Shown: piece by piece, positions 11,701-23,518 of the stretch
Layout of the letters: each line of letters starts with the position of its first letter
Numbering within the stretch: position 1 is the stretch's first letter
NCBI GenBank assembly: GCA_947471745.1
Contig: CANJKZ010000170.1
Location: 4,408,501-4,472,500, forward strand
DNA length: 64,000 nucleotides
Reading direction: 5' to 3'
Source: Closterium sp. Naga37s-1
Lineage: Eukaryota > Streptophyta > Zygnematophyceae > Desmidiales > Closteriaceae
Made by a program: the position numbers and the translations under genes
The notes under the pieces: model-generated
Told to the model about the DNA's origin: nothing
Database searches by the model: none
What the model saw: the letters and a program-made list of their open reading frames with translations, nothing else

Positions 11701-13486
11701 GCAACGCCAAGGCCTTCAAGTCCCTGCAGCTGAGGAGGAAGGAAGGGGGAAGAGGAGAGTTCAACCCCCTAATAGGCTGACCTATGATGCGCCGGGAAAG
11801 CAGGGCAAGACAGCCCTGGCCGGAGCGGCAATGATGGTCGGAGACGACGAGGAGAGTGACTACGAGGAGTGTGCCTTCGCGTTCTTCTCTCCGGTGGAGA
11901 TGCCGGGCGAACCAGCAACTCTCAAGGAGGCTTTGGAGAGTAGTGATTCTGAGGAGTGGAAGAAGGCCATGGAGAGTGAGCTGAAGAGCATCGAGGAGAA
12001 TGACACGTTTGAATTGGTGGAGCTACCGGAGGGGCGTACGGCGATAACGTCCAAGTGGCTCTTCAAAATCAAGTCGGATGCCAACGGCAAGATCGAGCGC
12101 TACAAGTCTAGGCTTGTAGCCAAGGGGTACCAGCAGAAGGAGAAGGTGGACTTCAAGGAGCTGTTTGCCCCTGTGGTGAAGCCGACGACGCTGCGAACCC
12201 TATTCGCGGGAGCCGCCATCAAAGGATGGGTAGTAAATCAAATGGACATCGTAACGGCATTCCTTAACGGCATCCTTGAGGAGGAGATTTTTATGGCGCA
12301 GCCAGAGGGGTTTGATGATGGCAGAGTGTGGAAGCTGAAGAAGGCCCTCTATGGGCTGAAGCAGGCCCCTAGGCAATGGTACATGAAGCTGCGCGAAGTG
12401 TTGGAGGGGATCGGCTTCACTCCCTCAACGGCCGATCACTCCTTGTTCATGCTTGGCGAGGGGGAGCAGAGGAGTTTCATGGTGGTTTATGTGGATGACA
12501 TCCTCATTTTCTCACCCTCTTCTGACCTTGTGAAGGAGGTGATGCTGAAGCTTCAAGACAAGTTCAAGTGCAAGGCCCTTGGTGACGTGAGCTTCTACCT
12601 TGGGCTCCACATCGAACGAGATGTGGAGAAGCGGTGCATGCGGGTGCATCAACGAAAGTACCTGGAGGCATTGGCTGCCAACTTTGGGCAGAGTGAAGGC
12701 CATGTGGCTACACCCTTTCCCTCTGGGTTCAAGTGTGTGAAGGGACCAGAGGAGGAGAGCGTTGGTGAAGAGGAGAGGCGCCGATTTCACTCGTTGGTGG
12801 GCAGCCTCATGTATGCGGCGGTAAACACCCGACCGGACGTCGCGTTTGCTACCGGGCAGCTGGCTAGGGTTGTGCAATGCCCTAATGAGGAGCAGGTAGC
12901 AGCTGGAATGAGGGTGGCCAAGTATCTTGGCCAAACACCGACCGTTGGGCTGCAATACTCGGCGGCGGCACAAAGGCGCCAAAAGGGCGCGGATGGTGTT
13001 GAACCCGGGCGTTTGTTCCTCACCGCCTACTCGGATGCTTCATATGCAATAGAACCAGAGGACATGACAAGTGTGGGAGGCTTCATATGCTGTGTTGGTG
13101 GAGGCCCAACTGCTTGGGAGAGCAAGAAGCAGGTTGACCAAGCTTTGAGCTCGGTGGAGTCCGAGTACATGGCACTCTTCCGTGCCGTACGGGAGATTGT
13201 GTGGCAGCGGCGTTTGTTGGCTGAATTGGGGGAGGAGCAGCAAGGACCTACCCCACTGTACTGTGACAGCCAGGGTGCCATTGCTCTTGCTAAGAACCCT
13301 GTGTTGCATGGACTCACGAAGCACATGAGGGTGAAGTGGCATTGGACGAGGAGCATGGTAACCGCGGGTGAAGTTGAGTTGCGCTACGTGAAGACCACGG
13401 GGCAGCCGGCTGACATGATGACCAAGAGGCTGGTGGAGCAGCAGCATTGGAAGTGTTGCAAGCTGGCTGGGATGGCTCTGAACTGA
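8723..13486 (+). pseudogene. L4 Gag-Pol polyprotein with two nonsense codons
   Basis: One frame of 1588 codons from ATG 8723 (MSGPEERGGRG) to TGA at 13484-13486, interrupted only by TAA 8951-8953 and TGA 11450-11452. Domains in order: Gag with KFNGDNFAEWSFKM; Gly/Arg-rich stretch; CCHC knuckle CHYCHKSGHMWRDC; protease VIDSGATYSM; pre-integrase HRRMGH; integrase core with DVVGP, RTDRGGEF and MNGIAERANR; RT with KWLFKIK and YVDDILIF; RNase H with YSDASYA and the TKHMRVKWHW end. All catalytic residues checked are present. The TGA fits TGG to TGA. The TAA may be a G-to-T change or, less likely, a readthrough codon. Confidence 0.92.
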
Positions 13487-13514
13487 GAGAGCAACATATC
13501 CTAAGGCCAACAAT

Positions 13515-13527
13515 CCGAGGGGGAGTT
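13515..13527 (+). promoter_or_regulatory. L4 polypurine tract
   Basis: CGAGGGGGAGTTT-like purine run directly before the 3' LTR, 30 bases after the pol stop. Confidence 0.78.
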
Positions 13528-14326
13528 TGTTGGTGCAACCCTACGGTTTGCACTCGGCTTGTTGTCCGTGTGCGTGAATGTGTGTGTGTATGGAATGGTA
13601 TGAGGGCATGGGATAATTGTGTGTGAATGTTGAGTCATGATGTCGAGTGTGTGTGTCGAGTCAATAGCGAGTTATCGCTAGACGCGTGTTACGCGGTCGT
13701 TTGTGTCTCGCGCGCGGTTTCTATTTTGTCGTGCGCGGTTTCTATTTTGTCCTGTGTCGAACGTTCGGCGTGTCGCAGGTGTGTGCAGCAGACCCATCAA
13801 GAACTCAAGGATGAGTTTGTGATGAAGAGCCCGAGCCTTAGTGTCAAGCCTCAAGTGATTTCGAAGCTTGCCAAAAGGGTACACCTCAAGATATTGAAGA
13901 TAGTTACATTACTTTGTGTAGTGTAACATTTCACTTGGTGTAGGCCCTAGTGAAGGGTAGTTTCGAGACCCTTCGTGGTTGGGGACAGTGTGGCACTGTT
14001 CCACATCACTGTACCTCGGCTCTTGGGGTTTGTAGGAGCTGGGAGTCATTCCCAACTCGTAACTCTTCCTATCTTGTGTTCTAAGACTATAGTGGCTGCC
14101 ATAGTACCGTTCGTTCAAACCGACGCTGTGTCGTCAATTCTTTATCAAATCGTGCAATCTAAATTGCTAATTGTAGACGACGTGAAGACGCTCCAGATCC
14201 AATTTGAATCAAGTCATTTGCAGCTGTGAGCAGAACTCTATGAACGTTTGAAGCCGCTGTGCAGAAATCCGTCTGTGCTCTCTATCTTTCGTTTTAGGCA
14301 CATTCAAGCCTATTGTGACTATAACA
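13528..14326 (+). repeat. L4 3' LTR
   Basis: 799 bp, TGTTGGTGCAACCC to GACTATAACA. It lacks the 20 bases present at about 7960-7980 of the 5' LTR. Coding-like ORFs in it are duplicates of ORFs in the 5' LTR and are not genes. Confidence 0.93.
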
Positions 14327-14879
14327 GCAGGTGTGTGCAGCAGACCCATCAAGAACTCAAGGATGAGTTTGTGATGAAGAGCCCGAGCCTTGGTGTCAAG
14401 CCTCAAGTGATTTCGAAGCTTGCCAAAAGGGTACACCTCAAGATATTGAAGATAGTTACATTACTTTGTGTAGTGTAACATTTCACTTGGTGTAGGCCCT
14501 AGTGAAGGGTAGTTTCGAGACCCTTCGTGGTTGGGGACAGTGTTGCACTGTTCCACATCACTGTACCTCGGCTCTTGGGGTTTGTAGGAGCTGGGAGTCA
14601 TTCCCAACTCGTAACTCTTCCTATCTTGTGTTCTAAGACTATAGTGGCTGCCATAGTACCGTTCGTTCAAACCGACGCTGTGTCGTCAATTCTTTATCAA
14701 ATCGTGCAATCTAAATTGCTAATTGTAGACGACGTGAAGACGCTCCAGATCCAATTTGAATCAAGTCATTTGCAGCTGTGAGCACAACGCTATGAACGTT
14801 TGAAGCCGCTGTGCAGAAATCCGTCTGTGCTCTCTATCTTTCGTTTTTAGGCACATTCAAGCCTATTGTGACTATAACA
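14327..14879 (+). repeat. Extra partial LTR fused to the L4 3' end
   Basis: This 553-bp segment repeats LTR positions equivalent to 8137-8688, starting GCAGGTGTGTGCAG, and ends at the CTACG target duplication. At several variable sites it matches the 5' LTR rather than the adjacent 3' LTR (cctTGGTGTC, TGTTGCACTG, AACGCT). At one site (GTAGACGAC) it matches the 3' LTR. The target duplication shows it was part of the element when it inserted, or arose by later exchange between LTRs. Confidence 0.9.
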
Positions 14880-15710
14880 CTACGCGACCACGAGCGACAT
14901 CGCGAGCCTCCGCACCGACATGGAGCAGACGCAGGCGACGCTTCGTCGACTCGAGGCTTTTCTGACAAGCCAACCAGGGTTCGCCACCGCAGCAGCAGCG
15001 ACCGCAGCGACTGCAGCACCGACAACTCCAGCAGCAGTGGCGACACCGACATTTCACGGACCGATGGCACCACTGTCGCCGAACCTCGAAGCAGCACGAC
15101 CGAGGCTCCCTGAGGCGTTCGATCCAAGCGCGAAGGGATCCGACGTCCGGCGATTTGTGGCCACCCTCGAAATTTACTTCGAGGCCATTGGCTGTTCGAA
15201 CCCGCAACACGACGCAGCAAGGATTCGGCTCGCAGCGACACTGTTACGTGGACCGGCTCTCGAATGGATTTACTACACCGACGTAGCCCGCGGGGAGAAA
15301 ACGTGGCAGCAGTTTCGGGCAGATTTAATCGAGCGTTTCGAACCAATTAATACGACCTACATGGCGCGGCAGCAGATACACCGACACAAGCAATACAGTA
15401 GTGTAGCACAGTACACGCAGCAGATGGAGTTACTGTTCAACCGCATCACCGACCTGACCGAAGGCGAAAAAATCCAGGCGTACACCGAAGGGTTAAAAAT
15501 GGAGATTCGGCGGCAGGTGATTGCGGCAAATTACAACAGCTACATAGACATCGTGCGTGCTGCCGAGCGATACGACGCGCTGACTCGAGGTCAACCCGAA
15601 ACACGACGCTTCACGCCGAACCGTACATTCGGCACGGAGCGATCGGCACCCCCCATGTTCGCCGAACCGATGGATATCGACAAATACGACGCGAAGCAGC
15701 AACCGACAAA

Positions 15711-18092
15711 ATGCGAATTTTGCGGCGCAGCAGGGCATCAGTTTTTGTCGTGCTACAAAATGAAGAAAGCACGTGCGGCACTCCGGGACGGAAACAGTGG
15801 AGCACCCCCGAAGTCAAAAAACGGGAATCGCCAGTAGCCGCGGATCGACTTGGCGATCGCGTAACGATCCGAAAAGCAGGAAAAGGCGACGACGTGGCGA
15901 CTTCGGAGCGGGCGAAAAAAGGAGAAAATGATGGCGCGAATCAAAAACGTCACGACCGGCCGGCATCAGGCGAAATTGCCGAGGCGAATGGAGGCTCCGC
16001 GAAAAAAGACTCTGCACCGACCGGGAAACTCCAGCAGAACACCCACGAAAGTAAGAATTCGTTAGAAGTATCCCATAAAGATACTCTAACGAAGAATATC
16101 GCTTCTCGTGGTTTTCAAGCCTTTGAAAAAATCAGGGGAGGTTTAGAGGCTAAGAAAAAGCCTTTAGAAACCATTCAGGTACCTGAGAAGTTGGGCAAAG
16201 TACTACGGAGCGTAGAAAAAGGTCGTGCGTTCCGTGGAGTTAATATTCTCTCCCCGCAGCACAGTGTTAAGCCCCCCCGTTGCCCACAGGTGAAGCCTAC
16301 ACAGCTGCCAAGGCTTAGAGGAGGCATCCAGGCTCAGGAGAAAATATACAAGCCTCGGAAAAATCCTCCCACCCCCCAGGTGAAGTTGGAAAGTGCTGAG
16401 TCGGGTATAGGAAAAAGGGAAGGTATTAAGTTTGATGTACCCTATGATCCTATTAATGAGACCCTCTTTGGCTACTCAGCGCAGCAGAAACCACTACTCC
16501 TCGAGGTGTTATGCAATGGACGACGCCTCCAGGCACTGGTGGACAGCGGTGCATCTCACTCGGTGTGTGACCGCGGAGCATTGGAGAAAATTGGAGAGAA
16601 GGCGGAGGAGACCCAGTTTTCAGCAACCATGGTGGACGGTACGAAACTTCCTATCCACGGCGAAGCATCACTGCAGCTGCATATAGGTGCGTTGAGGTGG
16701 AAGCCGAAGCTACCAGTCACCAACATCAAAGGGTTAGATTTTATCTTGGGGCGAGATTTTCTGAAGCGGTTCAACCCCGAGATCGATTGGATCAACAGCA
16801 AGGTGTGCATCTACAACAACGGGAAGCGGATAGCACTACGAAGCTGGACGGATACAGGGGACGTACCTGAGACGACACTGGCACGGTTCGAACAGACAGT
16901 GAACGAGAGTAACACGGGTTACCTAGCACTGGTCATGGCATCAGCAGAGAAGGAGAAGCCGAGTTCCGAGCTCCCTGCAGCAGTGAAGGAGGTCTTGGAG
17001 CAGTACAAAGATATAATGCCCGACGACCTACCTGCAGGCGTACCTCCAGCATGCACCCACGAGCATGAGATCGTGGAGGAACCAGGTGCGAAACACGTCT
17101 CACGTGCACCATACCGACTGAGTCCGACCGAACTAACTGACATGAAGAAACAGATAGAGTATCTACTGGACAGACAACTGATCCGCCCATCCACCTCTCC
17201 CTACGGTGCACCAGTTCTCTTCACTCCAAAACCAGACGGCAGCTTACGGATGTGCATCGACTACCGCGCACTGAACAAACAGACAGTTAGAAACAAATAC
17301 CCCATACCGCGCATCGACGACTTACTGGACCAACTGCGTGGTGCAACAGTCTTCTCGAAGCTGGACCTACGGTCGGGTTACTGGCAGATCAAGATGGCGG
17401 ACAACTCGATCCACAAGACGGCGTTCCATACTCGATACGGCTCCTACGAATACTTGGTGATGCCGTTCGGACTCTGCAACGCACCAGCAACGTTCCAGGC
17501 GGAAATGAACCATATTCTACGGCCCCTGCTGGACGAGTGCGTAGTGGTGCACCTGGACGATATCCTCATCTACTCCAAGAACATGAAGGAGCACATGGAG
17601 CATCTGCGGAAGGTGTTCGAGATCCTGCGGAAAAACAAGTTCTACGTGAAGCTGTCGAAGAGCGACTTCGCCCTGAAGAAGGTGCAGTTTCTCGGGCACA
17701 TGGTGAGTGCCGAGGGCGTACACGTGGATTCGCGGAAGATCGAAGCCGTCAAGAAGTGGAAAGTTCCGGAGAACGTGAAGGAGTTGCAGCAGTTCCTAGG
17801 ATTCGCCAACTACTACAACAGGTTCGTGCCACAGTACGCTAAGATTGCAGCGCCACTGACCGACCTACTGAAAAAGGATACGCCCTTCAAATGGGATACT
17901 CCGCATCAGCAAGCCACGGAACAGCTACAGACAGCACTGACCACAGCCCCAGTACTCATCCTACCAGACCCCGAGAAGGACTACGTAGTTGAAGCAGACG
18001 CTAGTGACCAGGCAGTCGGAGCAGTACTGATGCAGGATCACGGGAACGGTTTACAGCCTACCTCAGTAAGAAACTGCACGGAGCAGAACTAA
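15711..18092 (+). pseudogene. L3 pol part 1: protease, reverse transcriptase, start of RNase H
   Basis: The frame is -1 relative to gag and opens inside the gag end. A basic linker is followed by the protease ([13 protein letters not shown], about residue 275). The RT follows: motif [25 protein letters not shown], and catalytic [11 protein letters not shown]. RNase H then begins ([13 protein letters not shown]). The true frame is lost near 18050, where the RNase H sequence jumps to another frame, so the last dozen residues before the stop at 18092 are out of frame. One small deletion explains it. RT and protease residues look intact. Confidence 0.88.
15816..15861 (+). promoter_or_regulatory. 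Candidate -1 ribosomal frameshift signal for L3 gag-pol
   Basis: The heptamer AAAAAAC (15816-15822) sits in the gag frame as tcA AAA AAC, the correct phase for -1 slippage, 12 bases before the gag stop codon. Slipping by -1 enters the pol frame. A stem of eight pairs with one bulged G follows at 15839-15847 / 15854-15861 with a 6-base loop. The 16-base spacer is longer than usual. This is a prediction from sequence. Confidence 0.6.
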
Positions 18093-19813
18093 ACTACCCC
18101 ATCCACGACAAGGAAGCCCTAGCTATAGTCGTAGCCTTCAAGGCGTGGAGGTGTTACCTCGAGGGAGCCAAGACCACAGTCTATACTGACCACTGCAGCC
18201 TCAAATACCTGAAGTCACAGCCTACGCTCTCACGACGACAGGTACGGTGGGTGGATTTCTTGGAGACCCACTTCCACTACGACATCATCTACAAGCCCGG
18301 GCTACACAACAAAGCAGACGCGTTGAGCCGCCCAGGTCATGTAGCAGGCATCCAACTCGACGGGATGAACCCTCTGCTCAAAGGTCTATTCCAACATGGG
18401 TACTCCGTGGACGGCGAGATAGCAACGGCAGAGAAACAGAAACTGTTACAGTGGGAGAAAGACCTAGCGGTAAGGAAGGGTTCAGGAAAGATTTGGGTAC
18501 CGAATTACGCCCCGCTACGGCAGATCCTATTGGAGGAGTTCCACGACGTACCATACGCGGGACATTTCGGGAGCAACAAGACGTTAGCGGGAATAGCGAA
18601 GTATTACTACTGGCCCCGGATGGCAGCAGATGTGCAGCAGTTCGTCACCTCCTGCGACACGTGCCAGCGGATGAAGAGTAGCAAGCAGAAGAAAGCAGGG
18701 TTACTTCAGCCTCTACCCGTACCGGAGCAGCCATGGCAGGTCGTTAGTCTCGACTTCATCACAGGACTTCCCTCGACCTCACGGGGACATGATTCCATCC
18801 TCGTAGTCATCGATAAGTTCTCCAAAATGGGGCACTTCCTACCGACCAACGCCACCGCCACAGCAGAAGCAACTGCTCGCCTCTTCTTCGACCGCATCAT
18901 CACCATCCACGGCATCCCCGCTACACTCATCTCAGACAGAGACCCAAAATTCACCAGTAAGTTTTGGAAGGAGCTCATGGGATTATTGGGGACTAAACTT
19001 GCGATGTCCTCAGCATACCACCCACAAACTAACGGACAGACAGAGCGACTCAATCAAGTGGTTGAACAGTTACTGCGCACTGCTTGCAAGGACGACGTCA
19101 GCCACCGGGACACACAGTTACCGACCCTAGAGTTCGCTTACAACAACGCGTCACATGCGGCCACAGGGAAAACTCCTTTCTTCCTGTGTTACGGACGGGA
19201 ACCACTCACACCACAGCAGCCTACCACACCGGCACACGTCCAAGCCGCACATGACTTTGTCACCACCATGCAGCAGCTATGGGAGAAGACTCAGCGACGA
19301 ATCACCACGATGCAGACCTCCCAGAAGCAGTATGCCGATCGTCAGCGACGTGATCACTCAGTAGCAGTCGGAGATCAGGTGCTTCTTGACACGCGCAACT
19401 TGAACCTGTCTCACCTCCCATCCAAACTCCGGCCTCGCTTCTGTGGTCCTTTTTTCGTTGAGGCACAGGTGACACCAGTTACATTCCGCTTGCGCTTACC
19501 AGATATGTGGAAGCTTCACAATGCTTTCCATGTGCAGCTACTGAAACCCTACAAGGACCCCAACCAACAGTTCCAGGGACGGCAGCTACCGCCACCTCCA
19601 CCTGTTCTTGTGCAGGACGAAACCGAGTACGAGATTGAGCGCGTCCTCTCTCATCGGCGCCGCGGCGGCAGGACCCTCGAGTTCGTGATACGTTGGAAGG
19701 GATACGACCCCACTGAGGACAGTTGGGTTGCAGAAGCTGATATGGGCAACGCACGCCGTGCTCTCAAGGACTATCTTGTCAAGCAGGGTGTATCTCACGC
19801 CACCCAGCTTTGA
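18056..19813 (+). CDS. L3 pol part 2: RNase H end, integrase, chromodomain
   Basis: After the frameshift, RNase H continues in a new frame ([35 protein letters not shown]). The integrase has its zinc-finger end ([12 protein letters not shown]) and a catalytic core: [15 protein letters not shown] and NGQTERLN give D, D and E. At the C-terminus, about 50 residues form a chromodomain ([23 protein letters not shown]). In this class it is thought to steer insertion to marked chromatin. The frame is open from 18056 to TGA 19811-19813, just before the polypurine tract. Without the upstream frame it cannot be made as part of Pol. Confidence 0.87.
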   Translation, partial: AYLSKKLHGAELNYPIHDKEALAIVVAFKAWRCYLEGAKTTVYTDHCSLKYLKSQPTLSRRQVRWVDFLETHFHYDIIYKPGLHNKADALSRPGHVAGIQLDGMNPLLKGLFQHGYSVDGEIATAEKQKLLQWEKDLAVRKGSGKIWVPNYAPLRQILLEEFHDVPYAGHFGSNKTLAGIAKYYYWPRMAADVQQFVTSCDTCQRMKSSKQKKAGLLQPLPVPEQPWQVVSLDFITGLPSTSRGHDSILVVIDKFSKMGHFLPTNATATAEATARLFFDRIITIHGIPATLISDRDPKFTSKFWKELMGLLGTKLAMSSAYHPQTNGQTERLNQVVEQLLRTACKDDVSHRDTQLPTLEFAYNNASHAATGKTPFFLCYGREPLTPQQPTTPAHVQAAHDFVTTMQQLWEKTQRRITTMQTSQKQYADRQRRDHSVAVGDQVLLDTRNLNLSHLPSKLRPRFCGPFFVEAQVTPVTFRLRLPDMWKLHNAFHVQLLKPYKDPNQQFQGRQLPPPPPVLVQDETEYEIERVLSHRRRGGRTLEFVIRWKGYDPTEDSWVAEADMGNARRALKDYLVKQGVSHATQL

Positions 19814-19823
19814 GGGGGGGACG
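19812..19823 (+). promoter_or_regulatory. L3 polypurine tract
   Basis: GAGGGGGGGACG immediately precedes the 3' LTR at 19824 and overlaps the pol stop. This is the expected place for priming of plus-strand DNA. Confidence 0.8.
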
Positions 19824-20191
19824 TGTGAGAGTACGACGGCTTATGCCAGCTATGCTTGCTTGCCTTTACTTTATTATGCTATTTCTAGCATAGGAAAATT
19901 ATATGCATGCATGAATTGCTTGATTTCCTAGGCTAGGTGCTTTCCTATATTTTATTATAGTTATAGCACCGAGCTAGGTTGCGTGCACCGAATTCTGGCT
20001 TTTCGGTTGCCACCGAATTGCCTTCTACCGAATTCGGGAAGGATCTGTTCGGGACGCTTCGCGACCCGCGGAACCTTCGCGTAACACCTGGTTACGGGGC
20101 CTTGTGTAGAGCCTATATATAGCCTCGTGTTGTACCCAGGTGATCATTCAATTCACATTCTCTTTTCTGAGCTCGATCCTAGATCCTCACA
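19824..20191 (+). repeat. L3 3' LTR
   Basis: 368 bp, the same length as 7309-7676, starting TGTGAGAG and ending CTCACA. The target duplication CCAGC follows at 20192. Confidence 0.93.
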
Positions 20192-21451
20192 CCAGCGCGA
20201 CTACGAGTTGCACTCCTTGGACTTTTCCACCGCGTTCCTTTAGGGGAGCCTGCACGAGCAGATCTGGCCGCGTCGCCCGCCTGGCTTCACTGGCTCTTTC
20301 CCACCTGGGACTCAGTGGCAGCTGCGTCGACCAGTCTACGGCCTATGTTAGGCTCCACGTGAGTGGCACGACACACTTCGCTCGACCCTTGCAGCGCTTG
20401 ACTTCTTTCCATTGTCTGCGGACCCGTCGCTGTTCGTCCGCCGTGGCTCGACCCCATTCTTTGTCCTGGTCTACGTCAACGACCTGGTGTTCGCCACTCT
20501 CGACTGACACGCGCTGGCCTCCGTGAAGGAGGAATTGCAGAGGAGACACATTTGCACTGACCTTGGTGAGCTGCTGCACTACCTTGGCCTGCAGATTTCC
20601 AGGGACGGGGCAGCTCGCACCATTACGCTGACTCAGTCGCATATGGTCGAGCAGATCCTCACGCGGTTTCGCTTCCCGTTCTCCAAGGTACAGCTCACCC
20701 CTCTTGCTGTGGATCATGGGCTCACGGCTCCACATTCGGACGAGTCATTTGAGTCCAGTGGTCCATATCCTGAGCTGGTGGGTTGTCTCATGTACCTGAT
20801 GACCTGTACTCGCCCAGACCTAGCTTACCCTCTTAGCGTCCTTGCGCGCTTTGTTGCGCCTGGGAGACACCAACCGTCCCACTGGTACACTGCTAAGAGG
20901 GTGGCAAAGTATGTGGCGAGTACATCAGGCATGGGACTTGTCCTTGGAGGGAAGCAGCCAGTTACACTCACAGGTTACTCGGACTCGTCGTGGGCCGACG
21001 ACGCGGAGACGCGTCGGTCTACATAGGGGTACTCCTTTAGCCTCGGGACAGGTGCTATTTCGTGGCGGTCGTCTCGGGCGTCGTCAGTCGCCGGTTCCAG
21101 CTGTGAGGCAGAGGTGTACGCTGCGGCCATGGCCGCTCAGGAGCTTCGCTGGCTGTCCTTCCTTCTCACTGGCCTTGGTGAGCGGCCTCGCTCTCCCCCA
21201 GTCTTGTTCGTCGACAACAGGTCTACTGTCCTGTTGTGTGAGGAGCCCCGACTGGTTGGGAAGGCGAAGCATATCTAGCTTCGTTACTTCCTTCTGTGTG
21301 AGTTGCAGCAGCGTGGCCAGGCACTCGTTCGACGTGTTGTCTCTGAGGCCAACACTACAGATATCTTCACCAAGGCGTTGCCGCCTTGTGACCACCGGCG
21401 TTTCTGCACCCAGCTTGGCCTTGTGCCTGCCCGTCCATACTTGCTTACGTA
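20192..21451 (+). pseudogene. L2 RT C-terminus and RNase H
   Basis: Reading continues from 7308: RDYELHSLDFSTAFL, then a TAG (CAG in relatives) at 20243-20245. The RT active site near 20473 reads YVNDLVF, with Asn for the first catalytic Asp. The stretch 20523-21026 is open (LGELLHYLGLQISRD, GPYPELVGCLMYLMT). After TAG 21024-21026 the RNase H follows (SSCEAEVYAAAMAAQELRW, FVDNRS, EANTADIFTKALPP) to the stop near 21449. Further stops and frameshifts confirm a pseudogene. Confidence 0.82.
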
Positions 21452-21668
21452 GAGATGCCTTGTCCTGCATGTCTTGTACTCTTGCATCTCTTTATACTTG
21501 CTATATACCTGCATGTGGACTGGCCTTGTGGCCCCTTGCTTGCTCTCGGAGTGTGTGGTGACTTTGAGCTCCACCCAGAGATTTTTCTTGTCCTTGTGAA
21601 CTGGTTTTGTGACCGTTGCTTGCTCTTGTTGTTTCTACAAGACTACCGTCACCCAGACTATGGGGGTG

Positions 21669-21805
21669 TGTCAAAATATAATTCTATAGTTTGTGTAGTT
21701 CTAGTCTAGGTGTTCTCCCTTGTGTTGTTTTGTACTTGCACTAGGGTTAGGTTTTGCATATACCTCGTTTGTACTTTTTGTCTTAGTCAAGTTTACATTG
21801 TGACA
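21669..21805 (+). repeat. L2 3' LTR with preceding polypurine tract
   Basis: It runs from TGTCAAAATATAATTC to ACATTGTGACA, 137 bp. The purine-rich ACTATGGGGGTG ends at 21668. AATCG follows at 21806-21810. Confidence 0.88.
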
Positions 21806-23389
21806 AATCGCCTGTACCTTCGTGATCCATGCATGTGCGCCCCATTTTCTGTGGCCCTTCGTGGTTCGTTACGCCGCGCACCAACTAAACCTCTGGCTCC
21901 GCGTCTCCCGGTCAGAAGCTTCACCGACCACTCTCTGGACCGGGTCCCCTGGCATCGCGTTGTAGTTTCTTGCTAAGTTTTCCTGGCACATGTCCGTGAT
22001 ACCTCTGTGGACAAGCTCTCAGCTCGCACCCTCCCATGTGTCTTCCTTGGTTTCCCGCTAGACACTCCTGACTTTACGTTCTACCACCCGCCTCTCCACC
22101 AGTTGTTTTACTCTCGTGACGTCACTTTTGACAAGACCAGTACCCCCACTAGGGTCTCCCTGTTCCCCCCCTCCCCTGTTCTTAGCTCCCACTCCTCCTC
22201 CTGGTCCTGCTCCTCTAGTATGCGCCCCCCACCCAGGTCCTGCCCTATCCGGTGTGACTCAAGCCACCCCTCCTTCCTCGGTAGCTCGTCTAGTGTCGTC
22301 CCCTTATCCATTGTCCCCCACATTGTCTTTACAGTCACCACGGAGACCTTTGGTACTACCGTGGCAGGTCGAAGTCGACTCTGGGGGTGTTGACTCTAGA
22401 GGTGTTGGTGCTGGTTCTGTGGGAGATGATGACGGGGGTGCGGGAGCAGGAGGTCTTGGCAGTGGTGGTGCTGGCCCTTGGGGGTGCTGGTTCTTGGGGT
22501 GCTGGGGTTGGAGGTCCTGGAGTTGGAGCTACAGGTTTGGAGGGTACTGGAGATGGTGACACTAGTGCTATGGCCCCTGCCCCGACTGGACACCGCTACC
22601 TTACGAGGTCACGGTGTCAGCAACAGCAGGAGCAGCGGGAGCAGCAGGAGCAGTAGTCGCTACACCAGCAGCACCAGCACCACCGTAAACCCCAAATCCT
22701 AAACCCGCAACAGCAACAGCTGCCATCGCAGCAGCAGCAACAACAAGAGCACTAGAATTTGCGACAGCTACACCAGCAGCAGCAGCGGTCGTCGTCACCT
22801 ATGAGTGGTCTTCGGGCTCTTGGTTTAGATTCTTCTTCTCCTGACCAAGTGCCATCTCCTCCTATTTACGGTCCCACATTTTCTTGTTCTCCTCCACGGT
22901 CACTGTAGTCACCCCCTCTCCTTCCTTCTCCGCCTTTAGCCTCTGGTCCTGTCATTCTCCGCATGCTTGTCCCTCGTCTCCTGTCCTGAACCTCCACTCC
23001 TTACTCCTTTGTTCACGTCCTCCTTGTGGTCCACCTCTATCTGTCCTCCTGTCCCCTCCTCCGTTGGCTCTCACAGTTCCTTTCATTCCTCTCTCCGACT
23101 ACTTCCGTGCTGCTCGTCCTCTCGTCTCTCATGTCATCTCCTCTCTTGTTACTGACCCTACATCCTCTCCGTCGTCCGTTTCAGCTCTTGTCGCCACTGC
23201 CACTGACTTTACCGCCACCCGCCGCCTTGACTACGCTACCCGCTTGGCAACTGCTCCTCCTACCCGTCCTTTGTCTAGGGGTGAGTTTTCCCTTGGATGT
23301 GACATCCTATAAGACAGGTAATTTGAGCTTGGGTTCCTTACGCCTGCTGCTCCCCATCTCTGTGCCATGCTGCTAGTTCTTGAGGAAGA
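21806..23389 (+). mobile_element. Oldest copia element (L1), part 2: integrase end and linker
   Basis: It resumes after the L2 target duplication. 22007-22150 encodes the integrase C-terminal block (LSARTLPCVFLGFPLD, FYHPPLHQLFYSRDVTFD). 22380-22590 is a Gly/Ala/Val-rich linker and 22610-22800 a Gln-rich one. 23160-23340 is the pre-RT block (RRLDYATRLA). Frames change repeatedly and no long intact ORF exists. It is cut at 23389 by C3; GAAGA at 23385-23389 is the target copy. Confidence 0.75.
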
Positions 23390-23518
23390 TGTTAAAAAGA
23401 TAGACTATGGTGTGGATTAGGTCAACAAGGGTGGTACAAGTATAGTGTCGAGCAATTTGTTGTACCCCCTGAAGCTAGTCCTAGCCTACATACATATACA
23501 GATATATATATTTTGGCA
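23390..23518 (-). repeat. C3 3' LTR
   Basis: 129 bp. On the plus strand it reads TGTTAAAAAGATAG to ATATTTTGGCA and pairs with 32180-32313. The polypurine tract complement (CACCCATAGG) follows at about 23520-23530. Confidence 0.82.

Larger units (their letters stand above)
7870..14879 (+). mobile_element. Copia element L4 inserted in L3 gag
   Basis: Innermost element of the nest. It is flanked by CTACG (7865-7869, 14880-14884). It has a 5' LTR 7870-8688, primer site 8691-8704, one gag-pol frame 8723-13486, polypurine tract 13515-13527 and 3' LTR 13528-14326. An extra partial LTR (14327-14879) is fused to its 3' end. Its LTRs, zinc knuckle and protein sequence differ from the short-LTR copias in this window, so it is a different lineage. 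Two nonsense codons disable it. Confidence 0.93.
7836..15837 (+). pseudogene. L3 gag, split by the L4 copia insertion
   Basis: The likely start is ATG 7836. Eleven codons follow before copia L4 begins at 7870. Reading resumes in frame at 14885 once one copy of the CTACG target duplication is discounted, and runs to TAG 15835-15837. The downstream part (from 14920, 305 codons) has an Ala/Thr-rich start. A retrotransposon Gag domain follows (RPRLPEAFDPSAKGSDVRRF, GPALEWIYY, WQQFRADLIERFEPI). Near its end is a classical CCHC knuckle, [14 protein letters not shown]. It would form the virus-like particle and bind RNA. Apart from the insertion no lesion is seen. Gag overlaps pol by 127 bases. Confidence 0.85.
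7309..20191 (+). mobile_element. Ty3/gypsy chromovirus L3, interrupted by copia L4
   Basis: An LTR retrotransposon with 368-bp LTRs at both ends and flanking 5-bp duplications CCAGC (7304-7308, 20192-20196). Its own sequence is 7309-7869 plus 14880-20191. The order is gag, protease, RT, RNase H, integrase and chromodomain, which is the gypsy/chromovirus order. Three LTR differences by eye suggest a fairly recent insertion. It is disabled by the L4 insertion in gag and a frameshift in RNase H. Confidence 0.93.
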
